From NCBI GenBank assembly GCA_964423745.1, contig CAYRGG010000101.1, positions 1-10,725 of the forward strand: a stretch of 10,725 bases of DNA. Direction: 5' to 3'. Under the pieces are notes generated by a model, which was not told where the DNA came from, made no database searches, and saw only the letters and a program-made list of their open reading frames with translations. This DNA is from CAYRGG01 sp964423745 (lineage in GTDB: Bacteria; Pseudomonadota; Gammaproteobacteria; Competibacterales; Competibacteraceae). Of the stretch, positions 1 to 7,385 are shown one piece after another; the first letter of the stretch is position 1, and every line of letters begins with the position of its first letter. The position numbers were made by a program, and so were the translations under genes.

Positions 1-2
1 GC

Positions 3-869
3 GCAACAAGTACATTGCACGATCAGCTTGCCGCGCAAAGCGGTATTTTTATGTCTACCCCAAAAGAGCCTAATTTTTTTAGCGATGACGAACAATGGAA
101 TAAAGGTACTCAGTGGTATGGTTCATTGTTTAGAAATGCTAAAGAACACGATATCTGCGGCGAATCCAGTACTCACTATACTAAACTCCCTGACTATCCA
201 AAAACCTTGGAACGCATGCATCGGCATTTGCCTAGCATTAAATTAATTTATGTTATGCGTCATCCTTTGGATCGGCTGATATCCCAGTATATGCACGAGT
301 GGACAGAACGCACTATCGATACTCCTATTGAAACAGCAATTAAAAATTATTCTCGATTGATTGAGTACGGATTATACAGTACACAGCTGAAACCCTACAT
401 AGATGTTTTTGGTAAAGACAGGATTTTGCCCGTCTTTACCGAGCGTTTGATGACATGCCCTGAAGCTGAATTACAGCGTGTTTGTGATTTTCTAGGATAT
501 AAGGACCGCGTAACTTGGAAAAAAGATATCCAAAATCGCAATATATCTAGTGATCGCCTAAGAAAGAGTGAGCTACGAGACGTTCTGGTAAACCTCCCAG
601 GAGTCACTTGGGTAAGGACTGAAATCATTCCCCAGTCGACTCGAAATTGGATTAAAAGCTTTTGGCAAATTAAAAACCGACCTGTTTTGCAAAGTCAGAC
701 TCAAACTATTTTAACAGATGCCTTTGATAAAGATTTGGCAGTATTAGGAAGTTGGTTAAAGGCTGATCTTAACTGCGAAAACTTCAAATCGGTCGTATCG
801 GAAAACTCATTGAATTGGAATGGTTGTACAAATAATGCTTTTTCTGAGGAAGAAGTTGTAGTGGCTTGA
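3..869 (+). CDS. Sulfotransferase, 5'-truncated by window edge
   Basis: PAPS-dependent sulfotransferase of the Sulfotransfer_1 type, which moves a sulfuryl group from PAPS to a hydroxyl or amine of a glycan or other acceptor. The reading frame is open to the left edge. The first residues in frame (ATSTLHDQL) continue the 5'-phosphosulfate-binding loop that in this family reads roughly PKxGTTSL, so the true start lies upstream, and the TTG at base 15 is an internal Leu codon. Next comes the family signature PKEPNFF (about bases 60-80). The 3'-phosphate-binding stretch, with MRHPLDRLISQY, is at about bases 255-293. About 288 residues are visible, so only a short N-terminus is missing. It lies 90 bases upstream of a glycosyltransferase and a polysaccharide ABC exporter on the same strand, which suggests a glycan acceptor; that part is inference. 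No signal peptide can be judged. Confidence 0.85.
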   Translation, partial: ATSTLHDQLAAQSGIFMSTPKEPNFFSDDEQWNKGTQWYGSLFRNAKEHDICGESSTHYTKLPDYPKTLERMHRHLPSIKLIYVMRHPLDRLISQYMHEWTERTIDTPIETAIKNYSRLIEYGLYSTQLKPYIDVFGKDRILPVFTERLMTCPEAELQRVCDFLGYKDRVTWKKDIQNRNISSDRLRKSELRDVLVNLPGVTWVRTEIIPQSTRNWIKSFWQIKNRPVLQSQTQTILTDAFDKDLAVLGSWLKADLNCENFKSVVSENSLNWNGCTNNAFSEEEVVVA

Positions 870-959
870 CTTTAAATTTAGTCACTTTTCGATTACGTTT
901 AATCCTCAGTTTTATATGAATGGCATTCGGATCTAAGTTTAGGGATAAGAATTGATACG

Positions 960-2093
960 ATGAAAATTACCTTTGTTTTACCCTATGCAGGTTTGGCTGG
1001 TGGTATCCGTGTGGTAGCGATTTATGCGGAACGTCTTCGGCAACGTGGGCATCAAGTTTTTATCGTTTCGATGCCATGGCCGGAGATGCCTTTTCGACAC
1101 AAAGTTAAACGTTTCCTAAAAGGTGAAGGCTGGCCTGAGAAAATGTCTTCCGACTCTCACCTGGATGGCTTAAACATTCCTTGTAAAGTACTCGATAAGT
1201 GGCGACCCGTGGTTGATGCCGATGTGCCAGACGCAGACGTTGTTGTTGCAACCTGGTGGGAAACAGCGGAATGGGTTGCCAGTCTCTCAGAATCTAAAGG
1301 CGCCAAAGCCTATTTCATACAGCATTACGAAGCCCATGATGGACAGCCTAAGCAACGTGTAGATGCCACATGGACATTGCCTTTGCACAAGATTACGATT
1401 TCCAGGTGGCTTGCGGATTTGGCCACTAAGAGGTTTGGTGATCAACATGTTTCCCTTGTTCTCAATAGTGTGGATACGGATCAATTCTATGCGCCCTCTC
1501 GGGGCAAACAGCCTTTTCCTACAGTAGGTATGCTCTATTCGTCTAAAAAGTGGAAAGGTTCCGACATAGCTCTTAAGGCTTATACCAAAGTCGCTCAGGA
1601 AATCCCTAATTTGCGCTTAATCGCTTTTGGAGAGGAAAAGTTGTTAACTCATCTCTCAATACTAGACAGTAACAACTATTTCCAGCGACCGGACCAAAGC
1701 TTTATTAGAAATATTTATGCACAATGCGATGTCTGGTTATCTAGCAGCTGGAGCGAGGGTTTTTGTCTTCCTCCTTTAGAGGCTATGGCTTGCCATTGTC
1801 CTGTCGTGTCTACCGATGTGGGTGGTCTTAGTGATTTTGTTAGTAACGGCCAAGAAGGTTATCTTGTTCCACCAGGTAACGTTGATGAACTCGCTAGACG
1901 GTTGATTGAAGTTCTCTCATATTCCGAGTCCCGCTGGCAAACCATGTCAGAAGCAGCTTACCTTTCAGCAACCCGTTATTCATGGGATGACGCTACTGAT
2001 CTTTTTGAAGATGCGTTGCATTTTGCTATTACCAAGCAAAAAAAGAGTGATGTGGCCCAATCTGGAAGAACTTACGCAAACCATGAAGTTTAG
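960..2093 (+). CDS. GT4-family glycosyltransferase
   Basis: Retaining GT-B fold glycosyltransferase of family GT4, expected to add a sugar from an activated nucleotide donor to a growing surface glycan on the cytoplasmic face of the membrane. The 377-residue protein begins with a Rossmann-like strand and a glycine-rich turn (MKITFVLPYAGLAGG, residues 1-15). The C-terminal half carries the donor-binding E-x7-E motif (SEGFCLPPLEAM, E266 and E274), followed by PVVSTDVGG and GYLVPPG, typical of GT4 enzymes. The middle segment with ATWWETAEW and YFIQHYE resembles GT4 rhamnosyltransferases of the WsaF kind; this is only a resemblance, and donor and acceptor are unknown. The ATG at 960 is preceded by only a loose AGGGA about 13 bases upstream. 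The gene sits between a sulfotransferase and an ABC glycan exporter, so it is probably one of the enzymes building the exported polymer. Confidence 0.88.
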   Translation: MKITFVLPYAGLAGGIRVVAIYAERLRQRGHQVFIVSMPWPEMPFRHKVKRFLKGEGWPEKMSSDSHLDGLNIPCKVLDKWRPVVDADVPDADVVVATWWETAEWVASLSESKGAKAYFIQHYEAHDGQPKQRVDATWTLPLHKITISRWLADLATKRFGDQHVSLVLNSVDTDQFYAPSRGKQPFPTVGMLYSSKKWKGSDIALKAYTKVAQEIPNLRLIAFGEEKLLTHLSILDSNNYFQRPDQSFIRNIYAQCDVWLSSSWSEGFCLPPLEAMACHCPVVSTDVGGLSDFVSNGQEGYLVPPGNVDELARRLIEVLSYSESRWQTMSEAAYLSATRYSWDDATDLFEDALHFAITKQKKSDVAQSGRTYANHEV

Positions 2094-2298
2094 TTTTGAT
2101 CTAAATGGTTAATTTTATAAAGATATTTTGTTCAAATAGATTTATTTTTGTTTTTTTAACATTAGCTTATATTGTGGAGTTTAATAAACTTATAAAATAT
2201 TTATGTTTGAATTTCTTAAATACTTTTTTTGGGTGATCATTGTACATTTATTTGATAGCTCATTTACTGGAACGTGGTTTAGATGGAGTAGAATAAAT
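2094..2298. other. AT-rich spacer before exporter genes
   Basis: About 205 very AT-rich bases with T runs (2147-2159) between the glycosyltransferase stop and the preferred permease start. I see no GC-rich hairpin that would be an intrinsic terminator and no convincing gene. TATAAA-like hexamers near 2190 could be -10 elements, but no good -35 partner stands out. The open frame continues upstream of the permease start to an ATG at 2203, without a well placed ribosome site. Confidence 0.4.
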
Positions 2299-3093
2299 AT
2301 GCCAACCACAATAGAATCTTTAAAAGAATTATGGCACTACCGTGAACTTTTCTTTTTCATGGTATGGCGTGATATTAAGATACGTTATAAACAATCAATG
2401 CTAGGAGTGTTATGGGCTATTATTCAACCTTTTTTAACGATGCTTATATTCACTTTAGTATTTCACAGGGTTGCGAAATTCGAACCAAGTTTAGGTTTGC
2501 CTTACGAAATTTTCTCGTATTGTGGTCTCCTTGCGTGGACCTACTTTTCTAGTGCAATTTCACACGCTGGACAAAGTCTAGTAAATAATCGAGACCTAAT
2601 CACTAAGGTCTATTTCCCTCGAATTATTATTCCCGCTGCCACTACAATCCGTGGGCTGTTCGATTTCGCCATAGCAACTGTGTTTTTTATGTTATTAATG
2701 CTGTACCACGATGTGTCTATTACGTGGGGTTTATTGTTTTGGCCGGTTTTAATGATTCTATTATTAATGTTATCTTTAGGTTTTGGTATGATATTTGCCG
2801 CAACCAACGTTAGATATCGCGATGTACAATACGCTTTGCCATTTTTTGTGCAATTGGGTCTTTTTGTTTCTCCTGTTATTTATTCCCTCGATTCCTTACC
2901 AGAAAAATGGCAAATGATTTTAGCTTTGAATCCAATAAGTGGAATTATTGAGACGTTACGAGTGTGTCTAGTGCCTTCGGCTCAGATCGATTGGCAGTTA
3001 TTTGGTATTTCTTTAATAACTACGCTGTTTATATTTGTTTTTGGTACATTTTATTTTAGAAAAACAGCGCGGGATTTTGCGGACGTCATTTAA
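2299..3093 (+). CDS. wzm: Polysaccharide ABC exporter permease (Wzm-type)
   Basis: Inner-membrane permease of the ABC-2 family that, paired with the ATPase encoded next, exports an O-antigen or capsule-like glycan from cytoplasm to periplasm. The family hallmark RDIKIRYKQSMLGVLWAIIQP occurs here near residues 24-44 (an amphipathic stretch leading into the first membrane span). About six hydrophobic segments follow, near residues 36-56, 68-88, 115-140, 142-166, 178-195 and 233-252. The loop NPISGIIETLR is also typical. I chose the ATG at 2299 because GGAG lies ten bases before it and the resulting 264 residues match the usual length of about 260. An in-frame ATG at 2203 would add 32 residues, including an extra hydrophobic stretch, and has no well spaced ribosome site. 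The stop lies 16 bases before the ATPase start, so the two are surely one operon. Confidence 0.9.
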   Translation: MPTTIESLKELWHYRELFFFMVWRDIKIRYKQSMLGVLWAIIQPFLTMLIFTLVFHRVAKFEPSLGLPYEIFSYCGLLAWTYFSSAISHAGQSLVNNRDLITKVYFPRIIIPAATTIRGLFDFAIATVFFMLLMLYHDVSITWGLLFWPVLMILLLMLSLGFGMIFAATNVRYRDVQYALPFFVQLGLFVSPVIYSLDSLPEKWQMILALNPISGIIETLRVCLVPSAQIDWQLFGISLITTLFIFVFGTFYFRKTARDFADVI

Positions 3094-3109
3094 AGGGATT
3101 GGTGCTCTT

Positions 3110-4402
3110 ATGAAAGCAGCTATTATTGCAGATAAAATCACAAAACAGTACAAACTTGGCCAGTTCAAAGGCAATGAAATGCTGCGAGAAGCAGTCATGA
3201 ATTTTATGAAAAACCCTTTTGGTGCAAGACAGTCAAATAGGGAAATACTAGAAGCGCTTAGCGACATTTCCTTTGCAATACAGCCGGGTGAGGTTGTCGG
3301 TATCATCGGCCGCAATGGGGCCGGTAAGAGTACATTATTAAAAGTACTTTCAAGAATTACCTCTCCTACTTCAGGAAATATCAAGGTAAAAGGCCGTTTA
3401 GCGGCTTTGCTGGAAGTGGGAACAGGTTTTCATGAAGAGTTGACAGGTCGAGAAAATATTTATTTGAATGGCTCGATCCTTGGTATGAAGAAGCACGAAA
3501 TCAATACGCGATTGGATGAAATTGTTGCTTTCTCTGAGGTAGAGCGATTTCTCGATACGCCTATCAAACGTTATTCATCGGGAATGCGCTTGAGGTTAGG
3601 TTTTGCCGTAGCCGCTCATCTCGAACCTGAGATTTTGTTGGTAGATGAAGTCCTTGCTGTTGGGGATGTTGGTTTCCAAAAAAAATGTCTGGATACTATG
3701 AGTGACCTGCAAAGTGGAGGAAGGACTGTTTTGTTTGTGTCCCATAATTTGGCTGCTGTAGAAAACCTTTGTCCACGGGCTATCTGGATTGATCGAGGGT
3801 GCGTACGTGAGGATGGGGATGCTCGCTCGGTGATTCAATCTTATCTTTCAACGTTTGCTCAAGTAGATCAATCTGTCGTGGATCTGCGTCAGCTTGATGA
3901 CCGTAGAGGAACGGGTGATATTCAATTTACGCGCATTGAATTACTTGATAGTTTTGAAAATCCCATCGACGTTGTACGTAGCGGCGACGCATTAATTTTT
4001 AGACTCCACTACGAAGCCTTTAAACCAATCAAATATCCACAGTTTGGTATCGATATTCATACTAATATGGGAACATTAGTAACTTCCGTTAATACTTGGA
4101 CTACTGGTTTTAATCTTGAAGCCATTGATAAAGGTGAAGGCTTTGTCGATGTTCGTATCGATTCTCTAAATTTTATACCGGACCGTTACTATTTATCTCT
4201 TTGGTTGACCGGCGTAGGTCGCGAATGTTATGACCGTTTAGAACATTGTGCTGCTCTTGATATTGAAGCTGCGGATGTTTATAAGGCTGGTCGGCAAATG
4301 ACTAGCAACTTTGGAATTATTTATTTACCGTGCAATTGGACTCATCAACACGATTATTCTATGATGTTGCCCCCGGCTCAAGCAGCTGTAGGAGTAGGTT
4401 AG
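3110..4402 (+). CDS. wzt: Polysaccharide ABC exporter ATPase with C-terminal glycan-binding domain (Wzt-type)
   Basis: Cytoplasmic ATPase that powers glycan export with the permease encoded just upstream. Residues 1-240 are the nucleotide-binding domain: Walker A GRNGAGKST (67-75), signature SSGM (156-159), Walker B ILLVDE (D179, E180), and H-loop His212 in VSHN. The replaced signature (SSGMRLR rather than LSGGQ) is usual in the teichoic-acid/O-antigen subfamily. Residues from about 265 (RRGTGDI) to 430 form a beta-rich Wzt C-terminal domain, which in E. coli O8/O9a binds the modified non-reducing end of the glycan before export. The start at ATG 3110 has AAGGGA about 11 bases upstream and yields the standard N-terminus (MKAAIIADKITKQYKLG). 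An in-frame ATG at 3035 would overlap the permease and is unlikely. The window shows no further exporter parts. Confidence 0.93.
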   Translation: MKAAIIADKITKQYKLGQFKGNEMLREAVMNFMKNPFGARQSNREILEALSDISFAIQPGEVVGIIGRNGAGKSTLLKVLSRITSPTSGNIKVKGRLAALLEVGTGFHEELTGRENIYLNGSILGMKKHEINTRLDEIVAFSEVERFLDTPIKRYSSGMRLRLGFAVAAHLEPEILLVDEVLAVGDVGFQKKCLDTMSDLQSGGRTVLFVSHNLAAVENLCPRAIWIDRGCVREDGDARSVIQSYLSTFAQVDQSVVDLRQLDDRRGTGDIQFTRIELLDSFENPIDVVRSGDALIFRLHYEAFKPIKYPQFGIDIHTNMGTLVTSVNTWTTGFNLEAIDKGEGFVDVRIDSLNFIPDRYYLSLWLTGVGRECYDRLEHCAALDIEAADVYKAGRQMTSNFGIIYLPCNWTHQHDYSMMLPPAQAAVGVG

Positions 4403-4414
4403 GACGAAGTATTT

Positions 4415-4485
4415 AAAGTAGGCAGTTCACAGGGATGTATACAATCCAAGCTTTTTAAGCAATTGTTTGGGGCTACCTACTTTTT
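4415..4485 (+). terminator. Possible terminator of exporter operon
   Basis: AAAGTAGG (4415-4422) is exactly complementary to CCTACTTT (4476-4483), and the second arm runs into five T (4481-4485). The 53-base loop contains a smaller hairpin, GCTT-TTT-AAGC (4450-4460), which can be extended by CCAA/TTGG. The position just after the wzt stop fits, but the long loop and low GC make this a weak terminator at best. The rest of the 197-base gap to moeA shows no gene. A short inverted repeat, GCATA (4527-4531) with TATGC (4543-4547), is its only other visible structure. Confidence 0.35.
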
Positions 4486-4599
4486 ATAAACGGCTCCCCG
4501 GCTGTTCATAGCAAAAAACATGATACGCATATAGACATACGCTATGCTGAATAAGCAAATGGTGAGATAATTTGGAATTATGGTGGGTAATCTACTGAC

Positions 4600-5862
4600 A
4601 TGAACGATATTATTTTTCAACCTAGTTGCGCCGACGACTATGATCCTGAATCATTATCGGTGGCTCAAGCGCTAGGGCGAATTGATATGATTACAGCGCC
4701 TGTAACAGGTTTCGAGCAGGTGGCATTGCGCAGTGCTCTTGGCCGCGTCCTAGCTGAAACCATTACATCCCCCCTCGACGTGCCGGCCCATACCAATGCA
4801 GCTATGGATGGTTATGCAATACGAAGCGCGGATTTGCCGGAAACGGAAACAAGTAAACTTACCGTTATAGGAACTGCTCTAGCGGGTGCACCGTTCCAGG
4901 GTATGGTAAAACCCGGTACTGCTGTGCGCATTATGACGGGCGCCGTTGTACCCAAAGGAGCTGATTGCGTTGTGATGCAAGAGCGTGCAAAGCGCGAGAC
5001 TGAGTGGGTTTTTATAGGTACCGGTAATAAGGCCAATCAAAACATCCGTAAGGCCGGTGAAGATTTAGCGACGGGTGCGATGGTTTTGGAGTCCGGTAGA
5101 CTATTGACCCCTGCGGATCTAGGTTTGCTGGCCTCACTGGGCATCGCTGAATTGCGAGTTTTTCGGCGGTTGCGGGTTGCGTTTTTCTCTACCGGTGATG
5201 AACTTTGCTCTATTGGAGAACCTCTTACTGAAGGCCAAATCTACGATAGTAATCGTTACACACTTTATGGCATGTTAACCCGTCTCGGGGTTGATATTAT
5301 CGATATGGGTGTCGTTCGGGATCAACAAGATGATTTAACAAGTGCATTTCAAGAAGCAGCCTGTAACGCAGATGCAGTCATAACTTCAGGTGGTGTGTCG
5401 GTGGGAGAAGCCGACTTTGTTAAAACGATTTTGACCTCTTTGGGAGAGGTTAACTTTTGGAAAATTGCCATGAAGCCGGGACGTCCCATGGCTTTTGGGC
5501 GTATTAAAGATGCTGTTTTTTTTGGATTGCCTGGGAATCCTGTTTCAGTAATGGTGACTTTTTACGAATTTGTATTACCTGCCCTAAAGCGTATGATGGG
5601 GCAAAAGCAAGCGATGCCCATTTACATAAAAATTGCTTGTACGACACCTTTGAGGAAACGACCTGGACGTCGGGAGTTTCAGCGCGGTATTCTAGAATAT
5701 AGAGCCGACGGTACTTTACAGGTGCGCGGTACAAGTGATCAGGGTTCAGGTATTCTTAGCACTATGAGTCGAGCCAACTGCTTTATTGTTCTGCCCGAAG
5801 AGTGTGGAAACGTTGAACCCGGTTCAAATGTTGATGTACAACCTTTCGAGGGGCTTATTTAA
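4600..5862 (+). CDS. moeA: Molybdopterin molybdenumtransferase MoeA
   Basis: Inserts molybdate into adenylylated molybdopterin, the last common step of molybdenum cofactor synthesis in the cytoplasm. The 420 residues compare with about 411 in E. coli. Recognisable family blocks in order: MDGYA (69-73), MTGAVVPKGAD (112-122), RKAGEDL (150-156), STGDEL (197-202), GQIYDSN (212-218), TSGGVSVGE (262-270), MKPGRP (291-296), GLPGNPVS (309-316), and a C-terminal REFQRG. ATG at 4600 has only a loose GGTGGG (4582-4587) upstream; no other start fits better. It stands alone: no other moa, mob or moe gene is in the window, and it converges on a minus-strand tRNA gene beginning nine bases after its stop. 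Whether it is active depends on pathway genes elsewhere; all motifs look intact. Confidence 0.95.
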   Translation: MNDIIFQPSCADDYDPESLSVAQALGRIDMITAPVTGFEQVALRSALGRVLAETITSPLDVPAHTNAAMDGYAIRSADLPETETSKLTVIGTALAGAPFQGMVKPGTAVRIMTGAVVPKGADCVVMQERAKRETEWVFIGTGNKANQNIRKAGEDLATGAMVLESGRLLTPADLGLLASLGIAELRVFRRLRVAFFSTGDELCSIGEPLTEGQIYDSNRYTLYGMLTRLGVDIIDMGVVRDQQDDLTSAFQEAACNADAVITSGGVSVGEADFVKTILTSLGEVNFWKIAMKPGRPMAFGRIKDAVFFGLPGNPVSVMVTFYEFVLPALKRMMGQKQAMPIYIKIACTTPLRKRPGRREFQRGILEYRADGTLQVRGTSDQGSGILSTMSRANCFIVLPEECGNVEPGSNVDVQPFEGLI

Positions 5863-5871
5863 AATTTTAAA

Positions 5872-5947
5872 TGGCGCTCCCTAGGGGACTCGAACCCCTG
5901 TTGCCGCCGTGAGAGGGCGGAGTCCTAGGCCACTAGACGAAGGGAGC
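5872..5947 (-). tRNA. tRNA-Glu, anticodon CTC
   Basis: On the minus strand a complete cloverleaf folds in 76 bases. The acceptor stem GCTCCCT (5947-5941) pairs with AGGGAGC (5882-5876), followed by discriminator G and an encoded CCA (5874-5872). The anticodon stem CCGCC/GGCGG encloses loop CTCTCAC, so the anticodon is CTC (5913-5911), reading GAG codons. The T arm is AGGGG-TTCGAGT-CCCCT. The body closely matches E. coli tRNA-Glu (anticodon TTC), including the GTCTAG and GGCC D-arm region. A TTC isoacceptor should exist elsewhere to read GAA. The 3' end faces the moeA stop nine bases away. Just beyond it lies the AT-only perfect palindrome at 5857-5872, but no GC-rich terminator. Confidence 0.95.
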
Positions 5948-5987
5948 ATAGTAAAAGCAGAATGACACTGTCGATTTGAAAGCAGCA

Positions 5988-5996
5988 TGGTATTAT
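5988..5996 (+). promoter_or_regulatory. Candidate extended -10 promoter of pcnB
   Basis: TGG-TATTAT (5988-5996) fits an extended -10 element (TGn plus five of six bases of TATAAT). I find no good -35. It lies directly opposite the tRNA promoter -10 (5992-5997), so polymerase could bind in only one direction at a time. Transcripts would have a leader of roughly 35-45 bases before pcnB. Confidence 0.35.
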
Positions 5997-6019
5997 ACTG
6001 GCACTTCGATAGTACACAA
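5992..6019 (-). promoter_or_regulatory. Sigma70 promoter of tRNA-Glu
   Basis: On the minus strand a perfect TATAAT (5997-5992) lies 16 bases downstream of TTGTGT (6019-6014). Transcription would start near 5985, giving a leader of about 38 bases before the mature tRNA 5' end at 5947. The bases between -10 and start are not GC-rich, so the classical stringent discriminator is not evident. Confidence 0.6.
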
Positions 6020-6039
6020 GTGCTTTCAGGAACCTCCCT

Positions 6040-7365
6040 TTGGGACTCATGATCAATCAACCCACCGTTATTCCACGTACAGAACACTGTATTTCGCGAG
6101 CTAACATTAGTTCAAACGCTCTCAAGGTTTTATACCGACTGCGCAGTTCGGGATATCGGGCATGCTTGGTTGGGGGTGGCGTGCGAGATTTGTTGCTTGG
6201 TCGCGAACCAAAAGACTTTGATGTTGTTACCGACGCCCATCCGGACATCGTCTATAAGCTTTTTCGTAACTGTCGCTTGATTGGACGTCGGTTTCGCCTT
6301 GCCCATGTGCAGTTTGGTCGGGAGATTATCGAAGTAGCTACTTTTCGTGCAGCAACTAATGATGCTCAGTCGGCAGGTGATTCTGAAATACGGGTTAGTC
6401 ATGGAGGCCGTATTATCCGGGATAATGTTTACGGGTCCATCGAAGATGATGCATGGCGACGAGACTTCACAATCAACGCTCTTTATTACGATATCGATAA
6501 TTTTGCAGTGCTCGATTATGCTGGCGGTTTAATAGATTTAAATGCTGGCGTCATCCGTCTAATTGGAGACCCTGAGCAGCGCTACCGAGAAGATCCTGTA
6601 CGCATGTTGCGGGCGGTACGCTTTGCCGCCAAGTTGGATTTCCATATTCATCCTAGTTCGGAAAGATCTCTTTATCGTCTAGGTCGCTTACTAGAAGATG
6701 TGCCGCCAGCCCGTTTATTTGATGAGGTGCTTAAGTTGTTTTTGGGCGGTTGTGCTTCACAGGCGTTTGAGCTACTTCGTCATTATCGATTATTCGGTCA
6801 TTTATTTCCTGCTACGGAACGGTGCCTAAGTCGCCAGTATGAGCATTATCCTAAGACTTTGCTAGGTCGGGTGCTGGCTAATACAGACGTTCGATTATGC
6901 GAAGACAAGCCTGTCACGCCAGCGTTTTTGTTTGCGGCTTTATTATGGGAGCCACTCCAGGAAAATATGACTCAGTTACTAAAAACAGGTCTGGATGAGG
7001 CAGAGGCTATGCAAGTAGCAGCTGATATTGTTTTGCAAAATCAGGTCAAGCGTATTGCTTTGCCTCGCCGTTTTAGTATTCCAATGCGAGAGGTATGGAT
7101 GTTGCAAAAACGACTTATGGTGACTTCTGGAAAGCGTGCTCTGCGTCTGGTTGGTCATCCGCGGTTTCGAGCGGCTTATGATTTCTTGATATTGCGCGCT
7201 GAAGACGATAAAGAACTATCCGATGTCTGTCAGTGGTGGACACAGTTTTTAGAAATGGATGAGGCTGCACGGGCAAAACTTATCAGCGTTGGAAACAAAA
7301 CAAAGTCACGTCGTCGCCGTACACCCCGCAAACAAAGTTTTTTTTTGGAAGTACACGAAGCTTGA
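6040..7365 (+). CDS. pcnB: Poly(A) polymerase I
   Basis: Adds 3' poly(A) tails to RNA, which promotes decay by exonucleases; it belongs to the class II nucleotidyltransferases with CCA-adding enzymes. Visible: the nucleotide-binding block LVGGGVRD (43-50); the metal-binding DFD (59-61); RRDFTINALYYD; and EDPVRMLRAVRFAAKL. LFLGG and the Arg/Lys-rich C-terminal tail (SRRRRTPRK) favour PcnB over a CCA-adding enzyme, as does the folK neighbour. Length is 441 residues, near E. coli PcnB. Start choice: TTG at 6040 has AGGA (6028-6031) eight bases upstream, an ideal distance. The in-frame ATG at 6049 lies 17 bases from that AGGA and has only a too-close GGGA (6042-6045). I prefer TTG with moderate certainty. 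The stop is 20 bases before folK. Confidence 0.93.
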   Translation: MGLMINQPTVIPRTEHCISRANISSNALKVLYRLRSSGYRACLVGGGVRDLLLGREPKDFDVVTDAHPDIVYKLFRNCRLIGRRFRLAHVQFGREIIEVATFRAATNDAQSAGDSEIRVSHGGRIIRDNVYGSIEDDAWRRDFTINALYYDIDNFAVLDYAGGLIDLNAGVIRLIGDPEQRYREDPVRMLRAVRFAAKLDFHIHPSSERSLYRLGRLLEDVPPARLFDEVLKLFLGGCASQAFELLRHYRLFGHLFPATERCLSRQYEHYPKTLLGRVLANTDVRLCEDKPVTPAFLFAALLWEPLQENMTQLLKTGLDEAEAMQVAADIVLQNQVKRIALPRRFSIPMREVWMLQKRLMVTSGKRALRLVGHPRFRAAYDFLILRAEDDKELSDVCQWWTQFLEMDEAARAKLISVGNKTKSRRRRTPRKQSFFLEVHEA

Positions 7366-7385
7366 CCAACGCTTGATGTCATACC

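Noticed and set aside
3013..3384. 123-codon minus-strand open frame across the wzm-wzt junction
   Set aside because: It lies opposite two genes with clear family motifs, has no ribosome site, and encodes nothing recognisable. It is a shadow frame.
5857..5872. AT-only perfect palindrome between moeA and tRNA-Glu as a bidirectional terminator
   Set aside because: It has no GC pairs in the stem, so it would not form a stable terminator hairpin; in such AT-rich DNA it may be chance.
5872..5947. tRNA-Glu 3' end as an integration site for a genomic island containing the polysaccharide genes
   Set aside because: No second copy of the tRNA 3' end and no integrase gene is seen in the window, and moeA lies between the tRNA and the polysaccharide genes.
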